Below are positions 34,209 to 41,763 of a stretch of DNA of 64,000 nt, in pieces. The stretch comes from Actinacidiphila epipremni (GTDB lineage: Bacteria; Actinomycetota; Actinomycetes; Streptomycetales; Streptomycetaceae). The translations under genes were made by a program, and so were the position numbers. The DNA is taken from the NCBI RefSeq assembly GCF_012034175.1, contig NZ_JAATEJ010000023.1, forward strand, positions 99,092-163,091, read 5' to 3'. The number at the start of each line of letters is the position of its first letter. Position 1 is the first letter of the stretch. Below the pieces are notes generated by a model, which saw nothing but the letters and a program-made list of their open reading frames with translations, had not been told where the DNA came from and ran no database searches.

Positions 34209-35069
34209 TCAGGGGCGCGGGGCGGGTTGGCAGCGGGGGCAGAAGTAGCTGGAGCGGTTCATCCAGGGGCGGCGGCGGATGGGGGTGCCGCAGCGGCGGC
34301 AGGGGCGGTCTTCCTGGCCGTAGGCGTCCAGGGAGCGGTCGAAGTAGCCGGACTCGCCGTTGACGTTGACGTACATGCTGTCGAAGCTCGTGCCGCCGGC
34401 GGCCAGCGCGTCGCCCATGACCTCGCGGATGTGCCGGACGAGTTCGGCGGTGCGCGGGCGGGTCAGGGTCGCGGTGGGGCGCTCGTAGTGGAGCTTGCTG
34501 CGCCACAGGGCCTCGTCGGCGTAGATGTTGCCGACGCCGCTGATCAGGCTCTGGTCCAGCAGGGCGCGTTTGACGGTGGTGCGCTTGCGGCGCAGCGCCG
34601 CGTGGAAGGCGTCCTCGTCGAACGCCGGGTCCAGCGGGTCGCGGGCGATGTGGGCGAGCGCCTGCGGCAGGTCCTCCGGGTCGCCCGGCACGGTGGGCTG
34701 CACCGACAGGCCGCCGAAGGTGCGCTGGTCGACGAAGCGCAGCTCGGTGCCGATCGCGTCGTCGAAGCCGAAGCGGATCCGCAGATGCGTCTCGTACGGG
34801 GCGGTGGCCGGCCGGACGAGGAACTGCCCGCTCATCCCGAGGTGCCCGACCAGGGCCGCGTCCGGCGCGACCGGGAGCCACAGGTACTTGCCCCTGCGGT
34901 GGGGCTCGCCCAGTTCCCGGCCGCGCAGGCTCGCGGCGAAGTCCTCGGGTCCGGCGGCGTGCCGCCGGACCGCTCGCGGATGCAGAACCTCCACCGTCTC
35001 CACGGTGCGCCCGGCGGCCCATCGGGCCAACCCGCGGCGCACCACCTCGACTTCGGGCAGCTCCGGCAT
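34209..35069 (-). CDS. mutM: Formamidopyrimidine-DNA glycosylase (Fpg/MutM)
   Basis: MutM excises 8-oxoguanine and Fapy lesions. The 286-residue protein has the mature N-terminal PELPEVEVVRRGL (catalytic Pro and Glu), the Lys of RRGKYLWLP and the H2TH region LLDQSLISGVGNIYADEALW. The C-terminal zinc finger is CRRCGTPIRRRPWMNRSSYFCPRC. AAGGA lies 4 nt before ATG 35069, which overrides the longer frame shared with the upstream rnc region. It follows rnc by 28 bp in a probable rpmF-rnc-mutM transcript. Confidence 0.97.
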   Translation of the reverse strand: MPELPEVEVVRRGLARWAAGRTVETVEVLHPRAVRRHAAGPEDFAASLRGRELGEPHRRGKYLWLPVAPDAALVGHLGMSGQFLVRPATAPYETHLRIRFGFDDAIGTELRFVDQRTFGGLSVQPTVPGDPEDLPQALAHIARDPLDPAFDEDAFHAALRRKRTTVKRALLDQSLISGVGNIYADEALWRSKLHYERPTATLTRPRTAELVRHIREVMGDALAAGGTSFDSMYVNVNGESGYFDRSLDAYGQEDRPCRRCGTPIRRRPWMNRSSYFCPRCQPAPRP

Positions 35070-35097
35070 GACGTCCTTCGGTGCGGTGCCGAGGGGG

Positions 35098-35916
35098 TCA
35101 GCCGGCGGCAGCGGTGGTCGTGGAGGAAGAGGAAGAAGAGGAAGAAGAGGTCGAGGAGGCGGAGGAAACCGAAGCGGGGGCGGAGGCCTTGCGGATGGAG
35201 CGCCATGCGGCCTCGGCCGCCTGCTGCTCGGCTTCCTTCTTGCTGCGGCCGGTGCCGGTGCCGTACTCGACACCACCGACGCGGGCGGCAGCCGTGAAGG
35301 TCTTCTCGTGGTCGGGACCGGCCTCCGAGACGACGTACTCGGGCACGCCGAGGCTCTCGCTCGCGGTGAGTTCCTGGAGGCTGGTCTTCCAGTCCAGGCC
35401 GGCACCGAGGTTCGAGGACTCCTCGATGAGCGGGTCGAAGAGCCGGTGGACCAGCTCCGAGGCCGCGTCGAGGCCGCAGTCGAGGTAGACGGCGCCGATG
35501 ACCGCTTCGAGGGTGTCCGCGAGGATCGACGCCTTGTCCCGCCCGCCGGTGCCCTCTTCGCCGCGGCCCAGGCGGATGAACGCGCCGAGGTCCAGCCCGC
35601 GGCTGACGCCGGCCAGCGCCCGCGAGTTGACCACCGCGGCCCGCAGCTTGGCCAGCTGGCCTTCGGGCAGGTCGGGGTGGGTGCGGTAGAGGGTGTCCGT
35701 GACCACCAGGCCGAGCACGGAGTCCCCCAGGAACTCCAGCCGCTCGTTGGTGGGCAGCCCGCCGTTCTCGTACGCGTACGAGCGGTGGGTGAGCGCACGT
35801 ACCAGAAGGGCGGGCTCGAGGTGGTACCCGAGCCGCCCTTCCAGAAGCGTGTGGGACGAGGCTGTCTGCGTCGTGGCGTCCGTCGCGGCCTGCTTGGGCG
35901 CTGAGGCGTCTGACAT
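35098..35916 (-). CDS. rnc: Ribonuclease III
   Basis: RNase III cleaves double-stranded RNA in rRNA maturation; in Streptomyces it (AbsB) also affects antibiotic production. The 272-residue protein carries the signature NERLEFLGDSVLG (57-69) with Glu61 and Asp65, and the second acidic pair in LADTLEAVIGAVYLD (Asp134, Glu137). A dsRNA-binding domain spans about 180-250. The last ~20 residues are almost pure Ser/Thr/Ala, encoded by a purine-rich tract on the plus strand at 35122-35170. ATG 35916 is chosen over GTG 35928. It lies 19 bp after rpmF. Confidence 0.96.
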   Translation of the reverse strand: MSDASAPKQAATDATTQTASSHTLLEGRLGYHLEPALLVRALTHRSYAYENGGLPTNERLEFLGDSVLGLVVTDTLYRTHPDLPEGQLAKLRAAVVNSRALAGVSRGLDLGAFIRLGRGEEGTGGRDKASILADTLEAVIGAVYLDCGLDAASELVHRLFDPLIEESSNLGAGLDWKTSLQELTASESLGVPEYVVSEAGPDHEKTFTAAARVGGVEYGTGTGRSKKEAEQQAAEAAWRSIRKASAPASVSSASSTSSSSSSSSSTTTAAAG

Positions 35917-35935
35917 AAAGCCTGTCACCTGCCGA

Positions 35936-36109
35936 TCAGACGTCGAGAACCTGACGGCGGTTGTAGGTGCCGCAGTTGGGGCACGCGATGTGCTGCAGCT
36001 TCGGCTCGTGGCAGCGCTCGCACGCCACCAGGCTCACGGGCGCAGCCTTCCACTGCGAACGGCGGTGACGCGTGTTGCTGCGCGACATCTTCCGCTTCGG
36101 AACAGCCAC
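35936..36109 (-). CDS. rpmF: 50S ribosomal protein L32 (zinc-ribbon form)
   Basis: This 57-residue protein reads MAVPKRKMSRSNTRHRRSQW at its start, with a CERC...CPNC zinc ribbon and the end RRQVLDV. It is the four-cysteine C+ paralogue. GTG 36109 has AGGAG 8 nt upstream and lies 2 bp after the DUF177 stop. The DUF177-rpmF-rnc order is conserved across bacteria. A zinc-free paralogue may exist elsewhere under Zur control; that is not visible here. Confidence 0.97.
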   Translation of the reverse strand: MAVPKRKMSRSNTRHRRSQWKAAPVSLVACERCHEPKLQHIACPNCGTYNRRQVLDV

Positions 36110-36111
36110 GG

Positions 36112-36753
36112 CTACTTCTCCTGGTCGTCATCGGGGCCGTCGCCGGCACCGTTTTGCTGGGTCGTCGGATCGGCGGGGTCGACCGCCAGATCCTGCAAGG
36201 CCGCCCACCGGATGTCGGTGACCTCGTGGTGGTGGTCCGGGTCGTCCGCGAGCCGCTCCCCGCATGTGGGGCACAGGCCCGGGCAGTCGTCCCGGCACAC
36301 CGGCTGCATCGGCAGTGCGAGCACCACCGCGTCGCGCAGCACCGGTTCGAGGTCGAAGAGATCGTCCTCCAAGACCGGCGTGTCCTCGTCGTCCCCGTCC
36401 TCGGCGTCGTCACCGGCTTCGCCCCTGCGGGCGGTCCTGGTGTCGGCGTCGGGGTAGGAGAACATCTCCTGGAAGTCCGCTTCGAGCTCCTGCCCGAGCG
36501 GCTCCAGACACCTTACGCACTCCCCCGTGACGGTCGCCTCGGCGGTGCCGGTGACCAGCACGCCTTCCATGACCGACTCCAGGCGGAGGTCCAGCACGAC
36601 GTCGGAGCCCTCGGGGACGCCGATGACGTCGGCGATGCCGAGGTCCTTGGGCGCCGGCACCGTGCGGGTGACCTTCTTCATCGCGCCAGGACGCCTCCCC
36701 AGCTCGTGCGTGTCGAACACGAGGGGGTTGCGGTGGTCTAGGCGGGTGTTCAG
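36112..36753 (-). CDS. DUF177 (YceD) family protein with probable CTG start
   Basis: YceD/DUF177 proteins are linked to 23S rRNA accumulation and sit before rpmF. The core includes FDTHELGRRPGAM, LDLRLESVMEGVLVTGT, CVRCLEPL and a second Cys cluster CRDDCPGLCPTCG, with acidic stretches between. The first ATG/GTG in frame is GTG 36720. However, the conserved segment LNTRLDHRNPL lies upstream of it, and an in-frame TGA stands about seven codons before CTG 36753. AGGAG precedes the CTG with only 2 nt spacing. I take CTG as the likely start (213 residues); GTG 36720 is the fallback (202 residues). Confidence 0.85.
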   Translation of the reverse strand: MNTRLDHRNPLVFDTHELGRRPGAMKKVTRTVPAPKDLGIADVIGVPEGSDVVLDLRLESVMEGVLVTGTAEATVTGECVRCLEPLGQELEADFQEMFSYPDADTRTARRGEAGDDAEDGDDEDTPVLEDDLFDLEPVLRDAVVLALPMQPVCRDDCPGLCPTCGERLADDPDHHHEVTDIRWAALQDLAVDPADPTTQQNGAGDGPDDDQEK

Positions 36754-36917
36754 GGCTCCTGCTTTCCTCGGTCACGCCCGCCCGGTCGCTCATGGCGAGT
36801 GGGCAGGCAGAAGCGCCGGCGATTCACACGGCTGGAACTGACAGGATACTGGACGCGCCGCCCCCGCCCAAACGCGCGCCCGCGCCGGCCGCCGCCGCCC
36901 GCGGGCCGCGCACCACG

Positions 36918-38150
36918 TCAGCGGCCCTGCTCCAGCTCCCGCAGCCGGTCGAGGTCGATCATGCCGGTGTCGAAGAAGCTGGTCTCGTCCAGCGCCGCGG
37001 GCTGCGGCTGGTGCTGCGGCTGCTGGGGCTGGTGCTGCGGGTAGCCCTGGCCCTGCTGCTGGTACGGGATCTGCGGCGGGTACTGCTGCGGGTCGTACCC
37101 GGGCTGCTGCTGCCCGTAGTCGTAGCCGTCGGGCTCGGGCGCATAGCCCTGCTGCTCGTGCCCGTACGCCTGCTGGGGGGCGTACGGGTCGGCGTAGCCG
37201 GGCTGCGGGGCGTACTCCTGCGGGTAGCCGTCCTCCTGCGGGTAGCCGTCGCCGCCGTGCTCGGCGGCGGCGTAGCCCTGCTGGTAGGGCTGCTCCTGGC
37301 CGTAGCCGTAGCCGGTCTCCTGCGGGTCGGCGGGCGGCGCCGGGGGCTGCTGCGGCTGGTAGCCGTACTGCGAGAGGTCGGCCTGCTCGGCGGCGACCGG
37401 GGCGGCCAGGCCCGCGAGGTAGTCGGCGTCGGACTGCCGGTGGTGGGAGTCGGCGCCCTCGCCCTCGCGGTCGGCGGCGGCGATCTGCGCGGCCAGGTCG
37501 TCGATGGGGTTGTGGCCGGTGAGCTTGAGCCGGCCGCGGCCGACCGCCTCCAGGGTCTTGGTGAGGACCGCCTCGAAGGCGCCGAGCTTGGCGTCCACGT
37601 ACTCGTCGGCGCGGCGGCGCAGCGTCTCGGGGTCGGAGCTGCGCTCGGGGGCCTCCGGGTCGTCCTCGGCGTAGCCCTGCCCGTCGTAGCCCTGGTCGTA
37701 GTCGGGGCTGCGGCCGAGCAGCTTCTCCCGGCCCCGGTCGACCGAGCCGATGGTCTTGGTGAGGACGACCTCGAAGTTGGCGAGCTTGCTGTCGACGTAG
37801 TCGTCGGCCTCGGCGCGGATCTCGTCGGCCTCGCGGCGGGCCTCGGCCAGGATGCGCTCGGCCTCGTCCTTGGACTGCCGCACCACGCCGGTCTCGGAGA
37901 TCAGCGAGCCGCGCTCGGCGTGCGCCTGCTCGATGATGCGCTGCGCCTCGCCCCTGGCCTGCTCGACCATCTGCTCGCGGTCGCCCAGCAGGTCCTGGGC
38001 CTGGGCCAGCGAGTCGGGCAGGGCGGCGGACACCTCCTGGAGCAGGGCCAGCAGCTCGGCCCGGTTCACCACGCAGGAGGCCGACATCGGCATCGACCGG
38101 GCGTTCGCCACGGTGGCCGCGATCTCATCGAGCTTCTTCTGGACGTCCAC
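36918..38150 (-). CDS. DivIVA-like/F0F1-b-like coiled-coil protein with Gln/Tyr/Pro-rich tail
   Basis: This 410-residue protein has an N-terminal coiled coil (AQAQDLLGDREQMVEQARGE, EAERILAEARREADEIRAEA). It then carries two similar segments: YVDSKLANFEVVLTKTIGSV and YVDAKLGAFEAVLTKTLEAV. The second half is a Gln/Tyr/Pro-rich tail with GYPQE and QQPGYD repeats. It ends in a conserved-looking motif, ETSFFDTGMIDLDRLRELEQ. The family is actinobacterial and often annotated as cell division or ATP synthase b-like; no function is proven. It begins at GTG 38150, 10 bp after the coaD stop. Confidence 0.88.
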   Translation of the reverse strand: MDVQKKLDEIAATVANARSMPMSASCVVNRAELLALLQEVSAALPDSLAQAQDLLGDREQMVEQARGEAQRIIEQAHAERGSLISETGVVRQSKDEAERILAEARREADEIRAEADDYVDSKLANFEVVLTKTIGSVDRGREKLLGRSPDYDQGYDGQGYAEDDPEAPERSSDPETLRRRADEYVDAKLGAFEAVLTKTLEAVGRGRLKLTGHNPIDDLAAQIAAADREGEGADSHHRQSDADYLAGLAAPVAAEQADLSQYGYQPQQPPAPPADPQETGYGYGQEQPYQQGYAAAEHGGDGYPQEDGYPQEYAPQPGYADPYAPQQAYGHEQQGYAPEPDGYDYGQQQPGYDPQQYPPQIPYQQQGQGYPQHQPQQPQHQPQPAALDETSFFDTGMIDLDRLRELEQGR

Positions 38151-38160
38151 GGCTCAGACT

Positions 38161-38640
38161 CTAGCGCTGCCGCAGCTTGGAGTTCAGCGCCTCCAGGACG
38201 GGGACGGGAACCAGGTGCGAGATGTCCCCGCCCCACTGGGCGACTTCCTTCACGAGCGAGGAGGACAGGAAGCTGTAGGCGGGGTTGGTGGGGACGAACA
38301 GCGTTTCCACGCCGGACAGCCCGATGTTCATCTGGGCCATCTGCAGCTCGTAGTCGAAGTCGCTGACGGCCCGCAGCCCCTTGACGATGGCGGGGATGTC
38401 GCGCTGCTTGCAGAAGTCGACCAGCAGCCCGTGGAAGGCCTCCACCTGGACGTTGTCCAGGTCGGCGGTGACCTGCTCGATGAGGGCGATGCGCTCCTCG
38501 ACGGCGAACAGGCCCTGCTTGGACTTGTTGATCATGACGGCGACGTGCACGACGTCATACAGCCGGGACGCGCGGGCGATGATGTCGAGGTGTCCGTTGG
38601 TGACGGGGTCGAAGGACCCTGGACAGACTGCGCGGCGCAT
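38161..38640 (-). CDS. coaD: Phosphopantetheine adenylyltransferase
   Basis: CoaD makes dephospho-CoA from phosphopantetheine and ATP. The 159-residue protein reads MRRAVCPGSFDPVTNGHLDI at its start (nucleotidyltransferase T/H-x-G-H motif). KGLRAVSDFDYELQMAQMN and AYSFLSSSLVKEVA follow. GAGGAG lies 6 nt before ATG 38640. It follows rsmD by 83 bp, the common rsmD-coaD pairing. Confidence 0.98.
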   Translation of the reverse strand: MRRAVCPGSFDPVTNGHLDIIARASRLYDVVHVAVMINKSKQGLFAVEERIALIEQVTADLDNVQVEAFHGLLVDFCKQRDIPAIVKGLRAVSDFDYELQMAQMNIGLSGVETLFVPTNPAYSFLSSSLVKEVAQWGGDISHLVPVPVLEALNSKLRQR

Positions 38641-38723
38641 TGGTGGCTCCTCGCTCTGCGGACGGGGCGTTACCTGGGATCGGCCGGCGGGCCCGCGGGT
38701 GGGCGCGCGGCCGTTCCGCGGGC

Positions 38724-39305
38724 TCATGACCCGGCGGTAACTTCGGCGGCGCGACCGTACCAAAGAGTCGCCTCGCCGTAGCGCCGGGACCGCAGCTCCT
38801 CGAAGCCGGCCGGCCAGCCGAAAGCGCCGCCGCGGGTCCTGCGTTCCACGGTGACGAGTGTGCCGCCGGCGAGCCAGCCGCCGGCCGCGAGTGTGAGCAG
38901 GATCTCCCGCACCTCGCCGTCCGGGACGTCGTAGGGCGGGTCGAGGAAGACCACGTCGTACGGCCGCTCCGGCGGGGGCTGCGCGGCCACCTTCTCGGCC
39001 CGCCCGGCGCGCACCTCGACGCCCGGCAGGGCGACGGTACGGGCGTTGTCGCGGATGGCGCGCAGGGCGCGCGGGTCGGACTCGGCGAGCAGGACGTGCT
39101 CGGCGCCGCGGGAGAGCGCTTCGAGGCCGACCGCGCCCGAGCCGCCGTACAGGTCCAGGACGCGGGCGCCGGACAGGGTGCCGCGCAGCGACTCCAGGGT
39201 CGAGAACAAGCCCTCCTTGGCGCGGTCCGAGGTCGGGCGGGTGCCGGTGCCGGGCGGTACGGCCAGCCGCCGGCCGCCGGCCGCGCCGGCGATCACGCGG
39301 GTCAT
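38724..39305 (-). CDS. rsmD: 16S rRNA (guanine966-N2)-methyltransferase RsmD
   Basis: The 193-residue enzyme methylates G966 in 16S rRNA. It has the N-terminal MTRVIAGAAGGRRLAVPP, motif I LDLYGGSGAVGLEALSRGA and catalytic DPPYDVP. AAGGTGAG lies 6 nt before ATG 39305. It stands between recG and coaD on the minus strand and is probably co-transcribed with coaD. Confidence 0.96.
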   Translation of the reverse strand: MTRVIAGAAGGRRLAVPPGTGTRPTSDRAKEGLFSTLESLRGTLSGARVLDLYGGSGAVGLEALSRGAEHVLLAESDPRALRAIRDNARTVALPGVEVRAGRAEKVAAQPPPERPYDVVFLDPPYDVPDGEVREILLTLAAGGWLAGGTLVTVERRTRGGAFGWPAGFEELRSRRYGEATLWYGRAAEVTAGS

Positions 39306-39349
39306 GTGCTGCTCACCTTCCGCACCTTAGCCGCTGCCCTCCCGCCTTC

Positions 39350-39432
39350 CCGGCCGGCCTTCCCGGTCCGCCTTCCCCGTCATGCCCCGTCATGCCCGGT
39401 CTGCCCCCGTCATCCCTCGCCGTCCCCCGTCA
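39350..39432. repeat. Low-complexity CCCCGTCATG-type tract between recG and rsmD
   Basis: About seven imperfect ~10-bp units (CCCCGTCATG, CCCGGTCTG, CCTTCCCGG) lie in the 124-bp gap between recG and rsmD and abut the recG stop. No coding or RNA signature is seen. Confidence 0.6.
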
Positions 39433-41700
39433 GCCCTTGTCCAGGTAGCGCTCGCGGTCGGCGTCCAGCAGGCTGTCCAGGGCGCTGCGCAGGTCCGGGT
39501 GGGCGGTGAGCTCCGGGTCGGCGGTGACCACGGCGACGGCCTCCTCGCGGGCCTGCTCGATGATGTCGCGGTCGCCGATGACGGTGAGCATCCGCAGGCT
39601 GGAGCGGCTGCCGGACTGGGCCTGGCCGAGGACGTCGCCCTCGCGGCGCTGCTGGAGGTCGATCTCGGAGAGCTCGAAGCCGTCCAGGGTGCCGGCGACC
39701 GCGTCCAGCCGGCCGCGCGCGGGGCTCGCCTCGGGCGCCTCGGACACCAGCAGGCACAGGCCGGGGGCGGAGCCGCGGCCGACCCGGCCGCGCAGCTGGT
39801 GCAGCTGCGAGACGCCGAAGCGGTCGGCGTCCATGATGACCATGGCGGTGGCGTTGGGCACGTTGACGCCGACCTCGATGACGGTGGTGGCGACCAGGAC
39901 GTCCACCTCGCCGGCGGCGAAGCGGCGCATGACGTCGTCCTTGGCGTCGGGCGCCATCCTGCCGTGCAGCACCTCCACGCGCAGGCCGTGCAGCGGCCCG
40001 GCGGCGAGCTGCTCGGCGACGTCCACGACCGCGAGCGGCGGGCGGCGCTCGGCGTCGTCGGCCGGCGCCGCCTCCTTGGCGCCGCTCTTCGCAACATTCC
40101 TGGCGCCGCCCTTCGCGCCGGTCTTGCCGTCCTTCCCGTCCTTGCCGTCCTCGTCGTCGCCGATGCGCGGGCAGACCACGTACGCCTGGTGGCCGCCCTC
40201 GGCCTCCTCGCGCACCCGCTCCCACGCGCGGCTGAGGAAGTGCGGCTTCTCGGCGGCGGGCACGACATGGGTGGCGATCGGCGAGCGGCCGGCGGGCAGC
40301 TGGTCCAGCACGGAGGTGTTGAGGTCGCCGAAGACGGTCATGGCGACGGTGCGCGGGATCGGGGTGGCGGTCATCACCAGCAGGTGCGGCGGCTTGGGGG
40401 CCTTGGCGCGCAGCGCGTCGCGCTGCTCCACGCCGAAGCGGTGCTGCTCGTCGACCACGACCAGGCCCAGGTCGTGGAATTTGACCTTGTCCTCGATCAG
40501 CGCGTGCGTGCCGACGACGATGCCGGCCTCGCCCGTCACCAGGTCCAGCAGCGCCTGGCGGCGGGCGGCGGTGCCCATGGAGCCGGTCAGCAGCACGACC
40601 TTGGTGCCGACGTCGGAGCCGCCGAGCATGCTCGCCGACTCCGCGAGATCGCCCAGCATCTCGGTGATGGAGCGGTGGTGCTGCTGGGCCAGCACCTCGG
40701 TGGGGGCGAGCATCGCGGCCTGCCCGCCGGCGTCGACCACGCCGAGCATGGCGCGCAGCGCGACCAGCGTCTTGCCCGAGCCGACCTCGCCCTGGAGGAG
40801 GCGGTGCATGGGGTGGTCGGTGGCCAGGTCGGCGAAGATCTCCGCGGAGACCGCTTCCTGGCCCCGGGTGAGCGTGAAGGGCAGCCGGGCGTCGAAGGCG
40901 GTGAGCAGCCCGTCGTCGGTGGGGCGGCGCGGCACGGCGGGCAGCGCGGACTCCGCGGCCCGGCGGCGGGCCAGCGCGACCTGGAGCACGAACGCCTCGT
41001 CCCAGCGCAGCCGGTCGCGGGCGGCGCCGATGTCGGCCTTCGTCCGCGGCCGGTGCACCTTCTCCAGCGCCTCCGGGAGCGGGGCCAGGCCCCGGGCGGT
41101 GCGCAGCTGCTCGGGCAGCGGTTCGCCGACGCCGGCCCAGCCGGTCGCGGCCAGCGAGTTGAGCGCGGTCTCGACGGCCTGGGCGATCTTCCAGGAGGTG
41201 ATCTGCTTGCACGCCGGGTAGAGCGGGATGAGCCGGCCCGCGAAGGCGTCGACGGCCTCCTTGGCCTGCTCGCCGTCGTCGGCGTCCAGCAGCTGGTAGT
41301 CGGGGTGGGCGAGCTGGCGGGTGCGGTTGAAGACCGAGACCTTGCCGGAGAACATGCCGCGCCGGCCCGGGATGAGGCGGTGGGCGTGCGCGTGGGCGGC
41401 CTTGCTGAAAAAGACCAGGGTGAGCGAGCCGCTGCCGTCGGTGACGACGACCTCAAGACGTACGCCGGAGCCGCCGCCGTACGTCCGCTTGTCCGCCTTG
41501 GCGATCTGCGCGACCACCGTCACGTACTCGTCGACGGGCAGGTCGGCCAGCCGGGTCAGCTCGCCGCGCTCGGCGTACCGGCGCGGGTAGTGGTGCAGCA
41601 GGTCGCCGGTGGTGTGCAGGTCGAGATGCTCGCCGAGCACTTTGGCGGTGCGGTCGCCGACGAGCTTGCGGAGCGGTTCGTCCAACGGGTTGCCAGTCAT
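39430..41700 (-). CDS. recG: ATP-dependent DNA helicase RecG
   Basis: RecG reverses stalled replication forks and branch-migrates Holliday junctions. The 756-residue protein has an N-terminal wedge/OB domain (HHYPRRYAERGE, VVTDGSGSLTLVFFSK). Walker A is GEVGSGKTLVALRAML and the DExH box is VVDEQHRFGVEQR. Motif III TATPIPRT and motif VI QLRGRVGRGS are present. A ~40-residue Lys/Gly/Asp-rich insertion (GKDGKDGKTGAKGG) sits before the second RecA-like domain. ATG 41700 (MTGNPLDEPL) is preceded by GGGAG; an ATG at 41709 and a further in-frame start at 41730 are alternatives. Confidence 0.95.
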   Translation of the reverse strand: MTGNPLDEPLRKLVGDRTAKVLGEHLDLHTTGDLLHHYPRRYAERGELTRLADLPVDEYVTVVAQIAKADKRTYGGGSGVRLEVVVTDGSGSLTLVFFSKAAHAHAHRLIPGRRGMFSGKVSVFNRTRQLAHPDYQLLDADDGEQAKEAVDAFAGRLIPLYPACKQITSWKIAQAVETALNSLAATGWAGVGEPLPEQLRTARGLAPLPEALEKVHRPRTKADIGAARDRLRWDEAFVLQVALARRRAAESALPAVPRRPTDDGLLTAFDARLPFTLTRGQEAVSAEIFADLATDHPMHRLLQGEVGSGKTLVALRAMLGVVDAGGQAAMLAPTEVLAQQHHRSITEMLGDLAESASMLGGSDVGTKVVLLTGSMGTAARRQALLDLVTGEAGIVVGTHALIEDKVKFHDLGLVVVDEQHRFGVEQRDALRAKAPKPPHLLVMTATPIPRTVAMTVFGDLNTSVLDQLPAGRSPIATHVVPAAEKPHFLSRAWERVREEAEGGHQAYVVCPRIGDDEDGKDGKDGKTGAKGGARNVAKSGAKEAAPADDAERRPPLAVVDVAEQLAAGPLHGLRVEVLHGRMAPDAKDDVMRRFAAGEVDVLVATTVIEVGVNVPNATAMVIMDADRFGVSQLHQLRGRVGRGSAPGLCLLVSEAPEASPARGRLDAVAGTLDGFELSEIDLQQRREGDVLGQAQSGSRSSLRMLTVIGDRDIIEQAREEAVAVVTADPELTAHPDLRSALDSLLDADRERYLDKG

Positions 41701-41763
41701 CGCTCCCATCTTGGCGCACACCGCCGACAACCGGGGTGCGCCGCTCCCCCACCGCCCGCGGGG

